From: Pseudomonas baetica
GTDB lineage: Bacteria > Pseudomonadota > Gammaproteobacteria > Pseudomonadales > Pseudomonadaceae
NCBI RefSeq assembly: GCF_019733355.1
Contig: NZ_JAIHLQ010000027.1
Span: 40,386-104,385 of the forward strand
Direction: 5' to 3'
Length of the DNA: 64,000 bases
Within the stretch, counting starts at the first letter, position 1; every line of letters starts with the position of its first letter. A model generated the notes under the pieces. The model worked only from the letters and a program-made list of their open reading frames with translations. It searched no databases and had not been told where the DNA came from. This document shows positions 36,685 through 45,489 of this stretch, piece after piece. The position numbers and the translations under genes were made by a program.

Positions 36685-37374
36685 TCAAACCCCGATCAGA
36701 TGTTTCAGCGGGTGATAGCCCGTTTTCATCTTGGCGGCAACGTCGAGAATCGCTTTCTCGATGCCGTTCAGGTGCACGCACGTCAACTCGATCGCGGCGC
36801 TCTGATCGCCGGCCTCGATGTACTCGATCAGACGCAGGTGTTCGTTGTCGCGGCAGGCTTCGTGACTGTCGTCGTCCAATGCGGCGATGTACAGGGAGGC
36901 ACGGGAAATCAGCTTCTGAAACCAGTCGAGCAGTACCGGGTTATTCAGGCTGCGTGCAAGTTTGAGGTGGAACTCACCAAGCAGATGAATCAGCCGCTCG
37001 TGGTCGCCGGCTTCATGGGCTTGATCTTCCAGCAACAGGTGATCGCGCAGCACCTGCATCGCCGCAGCGTCCTTGCGTCGACACAGCTCGGTGACAATAC
37101 CGATCTCGATCAGACGGCGGGTTTCGAACAGCGAACGAATTTCTTCGTTGCTGGGCAACGACACCGATGCCCCTTTGTTGGGCTCGGTGGTCACCAGGCC
37201 CTCGGCTTCCAACTGCTTGAGCGCGGCCCGCACTGAGGTGCGGCTGACATTAAATAATTGCGCGAGCGAGGCTTCGCCCAGTTTCATTCCCGGACGCAGT
37301 GAGCGCTTGCAGATCGCCTCGTAAACCCCTTGGTAGACGCGGTCGACCGTGGTTTCCAGTTTCTTTTCGGTCAC
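36685..37374 (-). CDS. GntR-family (FCD) transcriptional regulator
   Basis: 229-residue FadR-type regulator with a GTG start after GGAG. The N-terminal winged helix (LAQLFNVSRTSVRAALKQLEAEGLV) is followed by an all-helical FCD ligand-binding domain with metal-binding-type His residues (EFHLKLARSLNN; DNEHLRLIEYI). The target and ligand are unknown; no metabolic operon is adjacent. Confidence 0.92.
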   Translation of the reverse strand: MTEKKLETTVDRVYQGVYEAICKRSLRPGMKLGEASLAQLFNVSRTSVRAALKQLEAEGLVTTEPNKGASVSLPSNEEIRSLFETRRLIEIGIVTELCRRKDAAAMQVLRDHLLLEDQAHEAGDHERLIHLLGEFHLKLARSLNNPVLLDWFQKLISRASLYIAALDDDSHEACRDNEHLRLIEYIEAGDQSAAIELTCVHLNGIEKAILDVAAKMKTGYHPLKHLIGV

Positions 37375-37504
37375 TCGAAAGCTCCTTCATTGCTGGCAAC
37401 GCTGCCGTGGCGCATGAACCGTGGCGCAGAATATCGCCTTCGGCCCCAAGATGCAGGCTCTTGATTGCAAGTCGTGACCGGGGTGGCTCAAGAAATGTCC
37501 GGGC

Positions 37505-37575
37505 AAAAAAAATCGCAGCCTGCGGCAGTGGCTTGGAAAGGTCATCCCAAGGCGCTGCCGCAAGCTGCGATCTTT
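37505..37575. repeat. Inverted repeat ('atcgcagc' type)
   Basis: aaaaaaatcgcagcctgcgg pairs with ccgcaagctgcgatctttt. Related to the motif 'gatcgcagccttcggcagc' at about 5134-5158 in the composite element. Confidence 0.75.
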
Positions 37576-37587
37576 TGACGTCCGCGG

Positions 37588-38247
37588 TTAATCCGTGCCG
37601 TATTTCGGCGAGCGTGGTCCGTACAGCAGGCCTGCCGGGTGCCCGGCTGACAACAGACGATTGCTCGCCACACCGGCAATCGGATAACCGGCATCGGTCG
37701 AGCTGTTGATGATCTGCTTCACCGCTGCCGTGATCAGCATGCCGATCAGGCCGCCGCCGCCGTTATTGTTGCCCTCTTCGCTCGACGCCCGAGCGGAGCC
37801 GGTCCACAAGGTAGTGCCGGATTTCAGGTCGACCAGTTTCGCCGTCGCAGTGACTGCGGTTTCGCTGCTGATCACCATGTAACGCGTACCGTACTCGGTA
37901 ACGGTGATGTACAGCGCCGCATCCGCGCCGAAGATTTCCTTTAGCTTGTTGGGCGGTGCCTGATGGATATCGTCTGGCGTGGTCAGGCCGTTCTGACGGA
38001 ACGTCTCATCAACCAGTGCTATCGGCAGCACGTAGTAACCGGCTTCCGCCAGCGGGAACGTCACTTGCGACAACAGGCTGTACGACGCCTTGACGTCCGG
38101 CGAGGTGTTCAGCGGCGGCAGCACCAGAATGCTCTTCGGGCGCGCTTGTTTGTACGCCGAGTAATCCACGGTCTTGGGTTTTACGCAGCCACCAAGCATG
38201 GTCAGCGCCAGCACGCCCACCAGCAGTTTCACCGCACGCGGGATCAT
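37588..38247 (-). CDS. DUF799 lipoprotein
   Basis: 219-residue lipoprotein (lipobox LGGC at about 18-21) of the DUF799 family; KSILVLPPLNTSPDVKA and the glycine/asparagine-rich EEGNNNGGGGLIGM are visible. Its ATG overlaps the DUF4810 stop in an ATGA, placing it third in a CsgG family-DUF4810-DUF799 set. These sets may form an outer-membrane secretion or anchoring complex; no substrate is encoded nearby. Confidence 0.9.
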   Translation of the reverse strand: MIPRAVKLLVGVLALTMLGGCVKPKTVDYSAYKQARPKSILVLPPLNTSPDVKASYSLLSQVTFPLAEAGYYVLPIALVDETFRQNGLTTPDDIHQAPPNKLKEIFGADAALYITVTEYGTRYMVISSETAVTATAKLVDLKSGTTLWTGSARASSEEGNNNGGGGLIGMLITAAVKQIINSSTDAGYPIAGVASNRLLSAGHPAGLLYGPRSPKYGTD

Positions 38248-38612
38248 TTCGCATCTCCGGTCTTGGCGTTTTTAAGCAGGAAATCCATGTACGTGCCGGA
38301 CTCTGGGAACAGGGTCTTTTCGGTACGGAACTGCTGCACCATCTGATCGTCTTTTCCCATGCTCAGGTACAGCAGACCGAGGTGCGCGTGGTATCCCGGT
38401 GGCACGGCCTTACCCGTGGAGCGGATCTTCTGCAAATCGGCTTCCAGTGCTTCTGCCTGGGCTTCTTTCGGTGTTTCGCTTTTGAAGTACTCGTAGACCT
38501 GGGGTTCGTAGCCTTCCCACTGATACAGGGTTTGCGGGCTGCTGCAACCGGCCAGCAGAGCACTGGCGGCCAGCGTCAGGGCCATCAGCGACCGCGACAA
38601 AGTCGAATTCAT
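38244..38612 (-). CDS. DUF4810 lipoprotein
   Basis: 122-residue lipoprotein with signal and lipobox LLAGC near residue 23, followed by LYQWEGYEPQVYEYFK and a short TPR-like helical region (GYHAHLGLLYLSMGK). It lies between the CsgG-family and DUF799 genes, starting 29 nt after the first and overlapping the second by 4 nt. Confidence 0.9.
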   Translation of the reverse strand: MNSTLSRSLMALTLAASALLAGCSSPQTLYQWEGYEPQVYEYFKSETPKEAQAEALEADLQKIRSTGKAVPPGYHAHLGLLYLSMGKDDQMVQQFRTEKTLFPESGTYMDFLLKNAKTGDAK

Positions 38613-38641
38613 TGGATGTTGCTCCTTGCAATGGGCGTCAA

Positions 38642-39328
38642 TCAGTTGCCCGGTTTCCAGGCACCGGCGTTCATGCCATCCACCAGACGATTGATCGCCT
38701 CGCGCATGGCCAGATCCAGGACTTTGCCGTTGAGGGTGGAGTCGTAAGCAGCGGTGCCGCCGAAGCCGATGATTTCGCGGTTGGACAAGGCGTACTCGCC
38801 GGCGCCCTGGGTCGAATACACCACTTCGGAGGTGCTGATGTTGACGATATTCAGGTTGACCTTGGCGTAAGCGATCTGGGTCTTGCCACGACCAAGAATG
38901 CCGAACAATTGGTGGTCGCCAATCTCTTTGCGACCGAATTCGGTGACGTCACCGGTGACCACATAATCGGCGCCTTTGAGACGCTGAGCCTGGCCCTTGA
39001 TCGCGGCTTCCTGCTGGATTTCGCCCATGTTGTCGCGATCGAGCACGGAGAAACGGTTGGTCTGCTGCAAATGCGTGATCAGGATGGTCTTGGCCTGACC
39101 GCCGAGACGGTCGACACCGTCGGAGAAGATCCCGCGCATGTAGCTGGAGCGATTATCAAACTTGCCCACCGCCATCGGCACGCGAACGCCAGTCCAGACT
39201 TGAGTGGCGCTTTCTACCTTGGCCACCGGCAGCGCGCGGGAGCTTTCGGTGGCGCAACCGGCAAGCGTGCCGGCGATGGTGCCAAGCACGGCGATTGCAA
39301 CGCCTGAGACCAGCATCCGGGAGATCAT
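38642..39328 (-). CDS. CsgG/HfaB-family outer-membrane lipoprotein
   Basis: 228-residue CsgG-family protein with lipobox LAGC (about 25-28) and the segments ILITHLQQTNRFSVLDRDN, KGADYVVTGDVTEFGRKE and LNIVNISTSEVVYSTQGAGE. CsgG forms the curli export pore; this relative heads a DUF4810-DUF799 operon instead of curli genes, so its cargo is unknown. The ATG at 39328 is taken because the longer frame to 39523 would place about 65 residues before the signal peptide. Confidence 0.88.
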   Translation of the reverse strand: MISRMLVSGVAIAVLGTIAGTLAGCATESSRALPVAKVESATQVWTGVRVPMAVGKFDNRSSYMRGIFSDGVDRLGGQAKTILITHLQQTNRFSVLDRDNMGEIQQEAAIKGQAQRLKGADYVVTGDVTEFGRKEIGDHQLFGILGRGKTQIAYAKVNLNIVNISTSEVVYSTQGAGEYALSNREIIGFGGTAAYDSTLNGKVLDLAMREAINRLVDGMNAGAWKPGN

Positions 39329-39480
39329 TCTCACTGAATATTCCTTCTTGAAAAACGGTGTGTCCCGGCACGGTAACGTGATGGGGCGCGGAAAAGGGGC
39401 CGCATTATGACAAAGTGCCATCATTGATGACAGGTTTTTTTGACGCCAGTGAATTGGCCAATCCCCGCATACCAAAACAA

Positions 39481-39571
39481 CTGTGGGAGCGAGCTTGCTC
39501 GCGAATACGGAGTACCCGATCAATACTCTCTGGCTGACAGATTGCTTTCGCGAGCAAGCTCGCTCCCACAG
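39481..39571. repeat. REP pair between CsgG-family gene and dnaE2
   Basis: Inverted ctgtgggagcgagcttgctc / gagcaagctcgctcccacag, nearly perfect arms, same family as 771-861. Confidence 0.93.
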
Positions 39572-39591
39572 GGTTTGTGTTGATCAGGCGA

Positions 39592-42500
39592 TCAATGAAA
39601 GTCGCGGCTCTGCACGCGGATGCCGTTGAGCAACGGGCTCAGGTCGCTCAGGCGGCCGGCGATCAGGTGGCGCACTTCGCCCTCGCGCTCCCAGCGGCCA
39701 TCAACCTTGAGCAATTGCGAGCCGACCAGTACCTGGCGTTGACGCTCGGCCAGATCGCGCCAAACCACCACGTTGACGTTGCCGAACTCGTCTTCCAGGG
39801 TCACAAACGTCACGCCGCTGGCGGTGCCTGGCCGTTGGCGTCCGGTCACCAACCCAGCGACGCTGACCGGGCGCCTGTGTTCGATTTCGAGCAACTCCTG
39901 CGAACTGCGGCAACGCCGCGCCTTCAGCTCGTCGCGCAACAACGCCAGCGGATGCGGCCCCAATGTGGTGCCAACGGTCGTGTAATCGGCGTGCAGATCC
40001 TCGCCGACGCTGGGTTTGGGCAGCACCACGTCGGGCTCTTCCTGACTCGGTAGCCCGGCGAACAGCCCGAGTTGCTTCTGCACCCCGGCCACTTCCCAGC
40101 GCGCCCGATGCCGATGACCGGCCAGGCCGCGCAACGCCCCGGAATCGGCCAGCAATGCTTGCGCTCGACTGTCGAGCCCGGCCCGTTCACCCAGATCGGC
40201 AACATCGGCGAACGCCCCACGCACTCTTGCGACTTCGATGCGACGGGCATCGTCCTCGCGAAACCCCTTGATCATGCGCAGGCCCATGCGGATCGCCGGT
40301 TGTGCGCCGGTGATGGGTTCCAGGCTGCAATCCCAGTCACTGGCACGCACATCCACCGCACGGATCTGCAACTGATGCCGACGGGCGTCCTGGAGAATCT
40401 GGTCCGGGCTGTAGAAGCCCATCGGCCAACTGTTGATCAGCGCACAAGCGAACGCCGCCGGTTCGTGGCACTTGAGCCAGCAACTGGCATACGTCAACAA
40501 GGCGAAACTGGCAGCGTGGGACTCAGGAAAGCCGTAACTGCCGAAACCTTTGATCTGCTCGAAAATCTGCGCGGCGAATTCCGGCGTGTAACCGTTTTTC
40601 TTCATGCCGGCGGCGAGTCTTTCCTTGTGTGGCTCCAGCCCACCATGACGCTTCCACGCGGCCATGGAGCGGCGCAACTGATCGGCTTCGCCGGGGCTGT
40701 AATCAGCGGCGACAATGGCGATCTGCATCACCTGCTCCTGAAACAGCGGTACGCCAAGGGTGCGTTTGAGCACCACTTCCAGTTCCGGCGACGGGTAGGT
40801 CTCCTCCTCTTCCTTGTTTCGGCGGCGCAGGTACGGATGCACCATTCCACCCTGAATCGGCCCCGGCCGGACGATAGCCACTTCAATCACCAGATCGTAG
40901 AACTTCGCCGGCTTCAGGCGTGGCAGCATCGACATCTGCGCCCGGGACTCGATCTGGAACACGCCGATGGTGTCGGCGCGGCTGATCATGTCGTAGGTGG
41001 GTTTGTCCTCGGGCGGAATCGTCGCCAGGCTCAGATCCAGATGGCGATGACGGCGCAGCAAATCGAAACAGCGGCGGATCGCACTGAGCATACCGAGGGC
41101 GAGGATATCAACCTTGAGCAGCCCGACCGCGTCGAGATCGTCCTTGTCCCACTGAATGATCGTGCGGTCGGCCATCGCCGCGTTCTCCACCGGCACCAGA
41201 CTGTCCAGGGGCTGTTCGGAAATCACGAAACCGCCAGGGTGCTGCGACAGATGCCGGGGGAAACCGATCAGTTGCCCGGTCAGGCTCAGCACCCGGCACA
41301 ACACCGGGCTGTCAGGGTCGAACCCGCCTTCCAGCAAGCGCGTCAGCGGCGGCGTTTCATCGCTCCAGTGGCCGCAGCAATCGGCCAGTGCGTTTATCTG
41401 ATCTGGCGGCAGGCCCAAGGCCTTGGCCACATCGCGCACCGCGCCGGCGGCGTGATAGGTGCTGACCACCGCCGTCAGTGCCGCACGATGTCGGCCGTAG
41501 CGGCGGAACACGTATTGCAGGACTTCTTCGCGGCGTTCGTGCTCGAAGTCGACGTCGATGTCCGGCGGCTCGTTGCGCTCCCTGGACATGAAGCGTTCGA
41601 ACAGCAGCGTGGTGCGATCCGGGTCGATTTCCGTAATGCCCAGGGCAAAGCACACCGCCGAATTGGCCGCCGAACCACGGCCCTGACAAAGAATCTTTTG
41701 CTCGCGGGCGAAGCGCACCACGTCGTGCACGGTGAGGAAGTAGCTTTCGTAGCCGAGTTCGGCGATCAGTTCCAGCTCATCGTCGATCTGCTTGAGCACT
41801 TTGGCCTGCGGACCTTTCGGCCAGCGCCAGGCGATACCCTCTTCGGTCAGGTGACGCAACCAGGTACTGGCGCTATGCCCCTCAGGCACCAGCTCCTTGG
41901 GGTATTGATAACGCAACTGCCCCAGGTCGAAAGTGCAGCGTCGGGCCAGGCTCACCGAGGCCTGCAGCAAAGCCGGCGGATAGACCTCGCGCAGCACCTC
42001 GACGCTGCGCAAATGCCGCTCGCCATTGGGGTGCAGACGCAGACCGGCCTCGGCCACCGGGACGTGATGACGGATCGCCGTCATGGTGTCCTGCAGGGCC
42101 CGGCGGCCACGGGCGTGCATGTGTACATCGCCGCTGGCCACCGGCGTGATTCCCAGCTCAGCGGCCAGACTCGACAACGCCGCCAGCCGCCGCTGATCGT
42201 CCTGCCCACGGTGCAACTGCACCGCCAGCCACAGCCGTTCGCCGAAGGTTTGCTTCAACCAGCGGCCCTCTTCCCTGTCGTCCACCGAGTCCGGCACCCA
42301 CAACACCAGCAACCCGGGCAGCGCTTGGCTGAAATCCTCGCGCAGCACCTGGTACTGGCCTTTCTGCGTGCGCCGCCGGGCACGGGTGATCAAACCGCAC
42401 AACGCCTGATAACCCTCGAGGTTCTCCACCAGCAGCACCAGTTTCGGGCCGTTTTCGATGCGCACCTCACTGCCGATGATCAGCGGCAGTTCAACGGATT

Positions 42501-42669
42501 TCGCCGCTTGCCAGGCACGCACAATTGCGGCCAGCGTGCATTCATCGGTGATCGCCAGTGCCTGATAGCCGTGTTGTTTCGCCCGCTGGAACAGTTCCAG
42601 CGCACTGGACGCACCACGCTGGAAACTGAAGTTCGACAGGCAGTGCAACTCGGCATAACCATCGCTCAT
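39592..42669 (-). CDS. dnaE2: Error-prone DNA polymerase DnaE2 (ImuC)
   Basis: 1,025-residue C-family polymerase for SOS-induced translesion synthesis. It starts at the ATG at 42669, overlapping the imuB stop (ATGA), with MSDGYAELHCLSNFSFQRGA, the PHP domain. The polymerase core includes CQGRGSAANSAVCF and the catalytic RNEPPDIDVDFEHERREEV; the C-terminal OB-fold includes ASGVTFVTLEDEFGNVNVV. The trimmed start removes seven residues from the longest frame. Last gene of lexA2-imuA-imuB-dnaE2. Confidence 0.96.
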   Translation of the reverse strand: MSDGYAELHCLSNFSFQRGASSALELFQRAKQHGYQALAITDECTLAAIVRAWQAAKSVELPLIIGSEVRIENGPKLVLLVENLEGYQALCGLITRARRRTQKGQYQVLREDFSQALPGLLVLWVPDSVDDREEGRWLKQTFGERLWLAVQLHRGQDDQRRLAALSSLAAELGITPVASGDVHMHARGRRALQDTMTAIRHHVPVAEAGLRLHPNGERHLRSVEVLREVYPPALLQASVSLARRCTFDLGQLRYQYPKELVPEGHSASTWLRHLTEEGIAWRWPKGPQAKVLKQIDDELELIAELGYESYFLTVHDVVRFAREQKILCQGRGSAANSAVCFALGITEIDPDRTTLLFERFMSRERNEPPDIDVDFEHERREEVLQYVFRRYGRHRAALTAVVSTYHAAGAVRDVAKALGLPPDQINALADCCGHWSDETPPLTRLLEGGFDPDSPVLCRVLSLTGQLIGFPRHLSQHPGGFVISEQPLDSLVPVENAAMADRTIIQWDKDDLDAVGLLKVDILALGMLSAIRRCFDLLRRHRHLDLSLATIPPEDKPTYDMISRADTIGVFQIESRAQMSMLPRLKPAKFYDLVIEVAIVRPGPIQGGMVHPYLRRRNKEEEETYPSPELEVVLKRTLGVPLFQEQVMQIAIVAADYSPGEADQLRRSMAAWKRHGGLEPHKERLAAGMKKNGYTPEFAAQIFEQIKGFGSYGFPESHAASFALLTYASCWLKCHEPAAFACALINSWPMGFYSPDQILQDARRHQLQIRAVDVRASDWDCSLEPITGAQPAIRMGLRMIKGFREDDARRIEVARVRGAFADVADLGERAGLDSRAQALLADSGALRGLAGHRHRARWEVAGVQKQLGLFAGLPSQEEPDVVLPKPSVGEDLHADYTTVGTTLGPHPLALLRDELKARRCRSSQELLEIEHRRPVSVAGLVTGRQRPGTASGVTFVTLEDEFGNVNVVVWRDLAERQRQVLVGSQLLKVDGRWEREGEVRHLIAGRLSDLSPLLNGIRVQSRDFH

Positions 42670-44081
42670 GCAAACCAGCCTTGCAGCCACAACGGACCAC
42701 CCTCGCCCACGGTTCGATAAGCCCAGCCTTGCTGACCGGCGCGGTTCTGGATCAGGTAATAATCGCGGCGCACATCGTCACCGTCCCACCAGCCTGATTC
42801 GATGCGCTCCGGGCCCATGAGAATACGCGCCGAACCTTGCGCCACGCTCTGCGGTTCGCCCAACAACCAGCCCGGCCGATAGACACTGGGCAAACCTGCA
42901 CAGCGTTGTTTGTCGACGCCGTTCTGCCAGGCGCACTCCGGTCGGTGATCGGCCTGAAAGCGCAGCCCTTGCACCGCTTCATCGCCCAGCCGTGCGCGCA
43001 GACGCTCGCGCAATTGCTCCCATGGCAAGGTTTGTTGCGGGCGGTCATCGAACAGCTCCTGAAACTGCGGCACAAAACTCGGCAGATCTTCGGCGCGCAA
43101 ACGAAAACCGCGTACCGGCGCTTCGACCTGCACTTGTTCCAGTCGCCCACGGGCCAGTTCGAAGAGCATCGCCGGATCGCGCTCGGCGCTGAGCAAGCCG
43201 ACTTTGATCACTGTGTCCGGCAACCCGGCGTGTTCAAGATGCAAATCGAACCGCTGCACGCCGCTGTCGCGTCCGCAAAGGAATGCCGACAAGTCAGCGG
43301 TCAAACGTCGTAACGGGAACAGCAGCGCCTGATGGGATTGCACGTCGAAATTGAGTTCGATGCGCACATCGAAACGGTCCGGCGGCAGGTAGAACGCCAG
43401 CGCGAGTGGGCGTGCGCCGGACAAGGTGTCGAGGTGCTTGAGCATCTGCGCCTCGAAGCGTCGGGCCAGCGCCTGACGCGGCAAGCTTTGCACCTGACTG
43501 AGGTTGCGCAGGCCCATGCGCGACAACGCCGTGGCCACAGCCGGCTCCAAGCCAACGCGATCGACGGGCAATTGCCCGAGGTGATGCCGCAAGACTTCGT
43601 CATCCGGCACCACCAGGCTGTCATAAGCATTGGCCAACACCCGCGCCGCCACCGGGTTTGGCGCGGCGACGATACGGTGACGAAAACCCAGATCCGTCAG
43701 TTCCTTGCGCAACCGCGCCTCGAACTGCGCCCAGGACCCGAACAGGCCCAGGCTCGACTCGATCTCGAACACCACAGTACGCGGGTAATGCACGCTGACT
43801 TGCGCACTGAAACGGTAGGCCCATGCGGCCAGAAACTGCTGCCAGTGCTCGACGTCGGCAACATCATAATCCGCCGTGGCAAAGCCCTTGCTCAAGGCTT
43901 GCGCGGCGGTCATTGACTGACCGGGCCGCAGCCCGAGTTGGCGCGCCGCCGGGTTGACCGCTTGCAGCACCCGGCGCTGGGCCGGACCGCTGAGCAGCAC
44001 CAACGGCTCAGCGGGATCAGGGCGCTGACGCAGCACCGCGTCCAACGCCAATTGCGGAAACACAATACACACCCAGCGCAT
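42666..44081 (-). CDS. imuB: ImuB, Y-family-like mutasome protein
   Basis: 471-residue catalytically degenerate Y-family polymerase relative that links DnaE2 to the beta clamp. The start MRWVCIVFPQLALDAVL and HYPRTVVFEIESSLGLFG are typical; the Asp/Glu metal ligands of active Y polymerases are not in place. The ATG at 44081 lies 7 nt after imuA ends; a frame extending to 44219 overlaps imuA and is rejected. Confidence 0.94.
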   Translation of the reverse strand: MRWVCIVFPQLALDAVLRQRPDPAEPLVLLSGPAQRRVLQAVNPAARQLGLRPGQSMTAAQALSKGFATADYDVADVEHWQQFLAAWAYRFSAQVSVHYPRTVVFEIESSLGLFGSWAQFEARLRKELTDLGFRHRIVAAPNPVAARVLANAYDSLVVPDDEVLRHHLGQLPVDRVGLEPAVATALSRMGLRNLSQVQSLPRQALARRFEAQMLKHLDTLSGARPLALAFYLPPDRFDVRIELNFDVQSHQALLFPLRRLTADLSAFLCGRDSGVQRFDLHLEHAGLPDTVIKVGLLSAERDPAMLFELARGRLEQVQVEAPVRGFRLRAEDLPSFVPQFQELFDDRPQQTLPWEQLRERLRARLGDEAVQGLRFQADHRPECAWQNGVDKQRCAGLPSVYRPGWLLGEPQSVAQGSARILMGPERIESGWWDGDDVRRDYYLIQNRAGQQGWAYRTVGEGGPLWLQGWFA

Positions 44082-44088
44082 GACGACC

Positions 44089-44706
44089 TCAGTGACCCAC
44101 GGCAAAAGCAATCGGTGCCGGGCGCGCCAGTCCGCCACGACACTTGAGGATACGTAATTGCGCGGGTTTGGCGTCGATGGCAATCCGTAAGGCAGCGGGC
44201 GAAGGGTTGATCGCTTCACTCAGCGGCCGCCACGCAAATGCCAGGGTCTGGCCCGTTTCCGCCGCCACCTGCAAACGCCGCAACGCGCGGTCATCCGCCT
44301 TGTGCGGCCAGCACAGCACCGCGCCACAACTGCCTGAACGCAGGCATTGCTCCGCCGCCCACAAGGCATCGCGCTCACTGGCCTGAATGACCGACAACTG
44401 GCGAAGATCGACCCCGGCGTTTTCCCACGCCTGGGGGTACGGCACGAAGGGTGGTGCGACCAACACGATGCGTTCACCTGCCGCCGATAACCGCGCCAAT
44501 GTCGGCCAGACCAGTTGCAGTTCGCCGACACCGGGGCCGGCCAACAGGATTTCGCTCAACGCGGCTTCCGGCCAGCCACCGCTGGGCAGCGCCGCATCCA
44601 GTGCCGCATGCCCGGTGGGTTGCGGACTGGCGGCCGGTGGCGCAGGCCGGCCCTTCCAGACCTGGCCGCCATTGAACAGCGTATCCAGCGCAATGACGGC
44701 GCCCAT
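44089..44706 (-). CDS. imuA: ImuA, translesion synthesis-associated protein
   Basis: 205-residue RecA/SulA-like protein of the SOS mutasome. Visible: HAALDAALPSGGWPEAALSE, LVAPPFVPYPQAW and a degenerate nucleotide fold. Its ATG shares one base with the lexA2 stop (TGATG). It acts with ImuB and DnaE2; its biochemical role is still being defined. Confidence 0.93.
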   Translation of the reverse strand: MGAVIALDTLFNGGQVWKGRPAPPAASPQPTGHAALDAALPSGGWPEAALSEILLAGPGVGELQLVWPTLARLSAAGERIVLVAPPFVPYPQAWENAGVDLRQLSVIQASERDALWAAEQCLRSGSCGAVLCWPHKADDRALRRLQVAAETGQTLAFAWRPLSEAINPSPAALRIAIDAKPAQLRILKCRGGLARPAPIAFAVGH

Positions 44707-45323
44707 CAGCCTTGCCTCACCAGACCACAGAACACCCCTTCGATGGCCAGATCCTGATCATCGCCCACGACAATCGGCCGGTACGCCGGGTTGCGCGGCA
44801 ACAACCGCACCCCATCGCCTACACGTTCGAAGCGTTTTATGGTGACTTCACCGTCGAGGCGCGCCACGACGATCTGGCCATTCAGCGCCTCGGGATGGCG
44901 TCGCACGCCGACCAGATCACCGTCGAGAATGCCGTCTTCGATCATTGAGTCGCCCTGCACCCGCAGCATGTAATCCGGTGTGCGAGAGAACAGCGCCGGG
45001 TCGAGCATCAAGCGACTATGAATGTCGGCATCGGCGCCAATCGGCGCACCGGCGGCCACACGGCCGAGCACAGGGATATCGAGCCACTCCGGGCGCGCCG
45101 ATTGACCGAGCAAGCGAATGCCCCGGGCCTGATGCGGGTTGACCTCGATAAACCCGGCTTCGGTGAGCGCCAGCACATGCTTGCGCGCCACGCTACGGGA
45201 GGCAAAACCAAAAGCCTCGCTGATTTCAGCGAGGCTTGGGGGCTGACCGTGTTCGGCGATGCGTTCGCGGATAAAGGTCAGGATGGCGGTGCGGCGGGGA
45301 GTCAGATTCGTCATGGAGTACAT
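44706..45323 (-). CDS. lexA2: LexA2 repressor of the mutasome operon
   Basis: 205-residue LexA-type repressor with an N-terminal winged helix (SLAEISEAFGFASRSVARKHV), A91-G92 cleavage bond (RVAAGAPIG), nucleophile S126 (GDSM) and K163 (TIKRF). It heads lexA2-imuA-imuB-dnaE2. AGGAG lies 5 nt before the ATG at 45323. An internal ATG at 45314 is less well placed. DNA damage should trigger RecA-stimulated self-cleavage and induction. Confidence 0.95.
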   Translation of the reverse strand: MYSMTNLTPRRTAILTFIRERIAEHGQPPSLAEISEAFGFASRSVARKHVLALTEAGFIEVNPHQARGIRLLGQSARPEWLDIPVLGRVAAGAPIGADADIHSRLMLDPALFSRTPDYMLRVQGDSMIEDGILDGDLVGVRRHPEALNGQIVVARLDGEVTIKRFERVGDGVRLLPRNPAYRPIVVGDDQDLAIEGVFCGLVRQG

Positions 45324-45332
45324 TTGTACTCC
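45315..45332. promoter_or_regulatory. lexA2: LexA2-type operator
   Basis: Perfect palindrome ggagtacatttgtactcc overlaps the Shine-Dalgarno and start codon of lexA2. AGTAC-N4-GTACT resembles the LexA2 binding site described in P. putida, distinct from the usual SOS box. Autoregulation is inferred. Confidence 0.85.
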
Positions 45333-45489
45333 TGTAGGATTTTCCTGACAAGCACCATCAGTCAGGTGGGTGTCGCTATAGGAAAATGTGAAACATGTGA
45401 CAGGATGTTTACGATTTTTTTACTAATGTTCTTCTACAGTTACACACGTTACTGCGTGTGTTTTCTATTCATGTAGAGGAAGGTTTGAC

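Noticed and set aside
40072..42720. 882-codon plus-strand frame
   Set aside because: Antisense shadow of dnaE2; composition rich in His/Gln/Arg as expected for a mirror frame.
45324..45489. A two-component (PmrA-like) box before eptA
   Set aside because: AT-rich promoter-like sequence is present but no convincing direct repeat could be fixed by eye.
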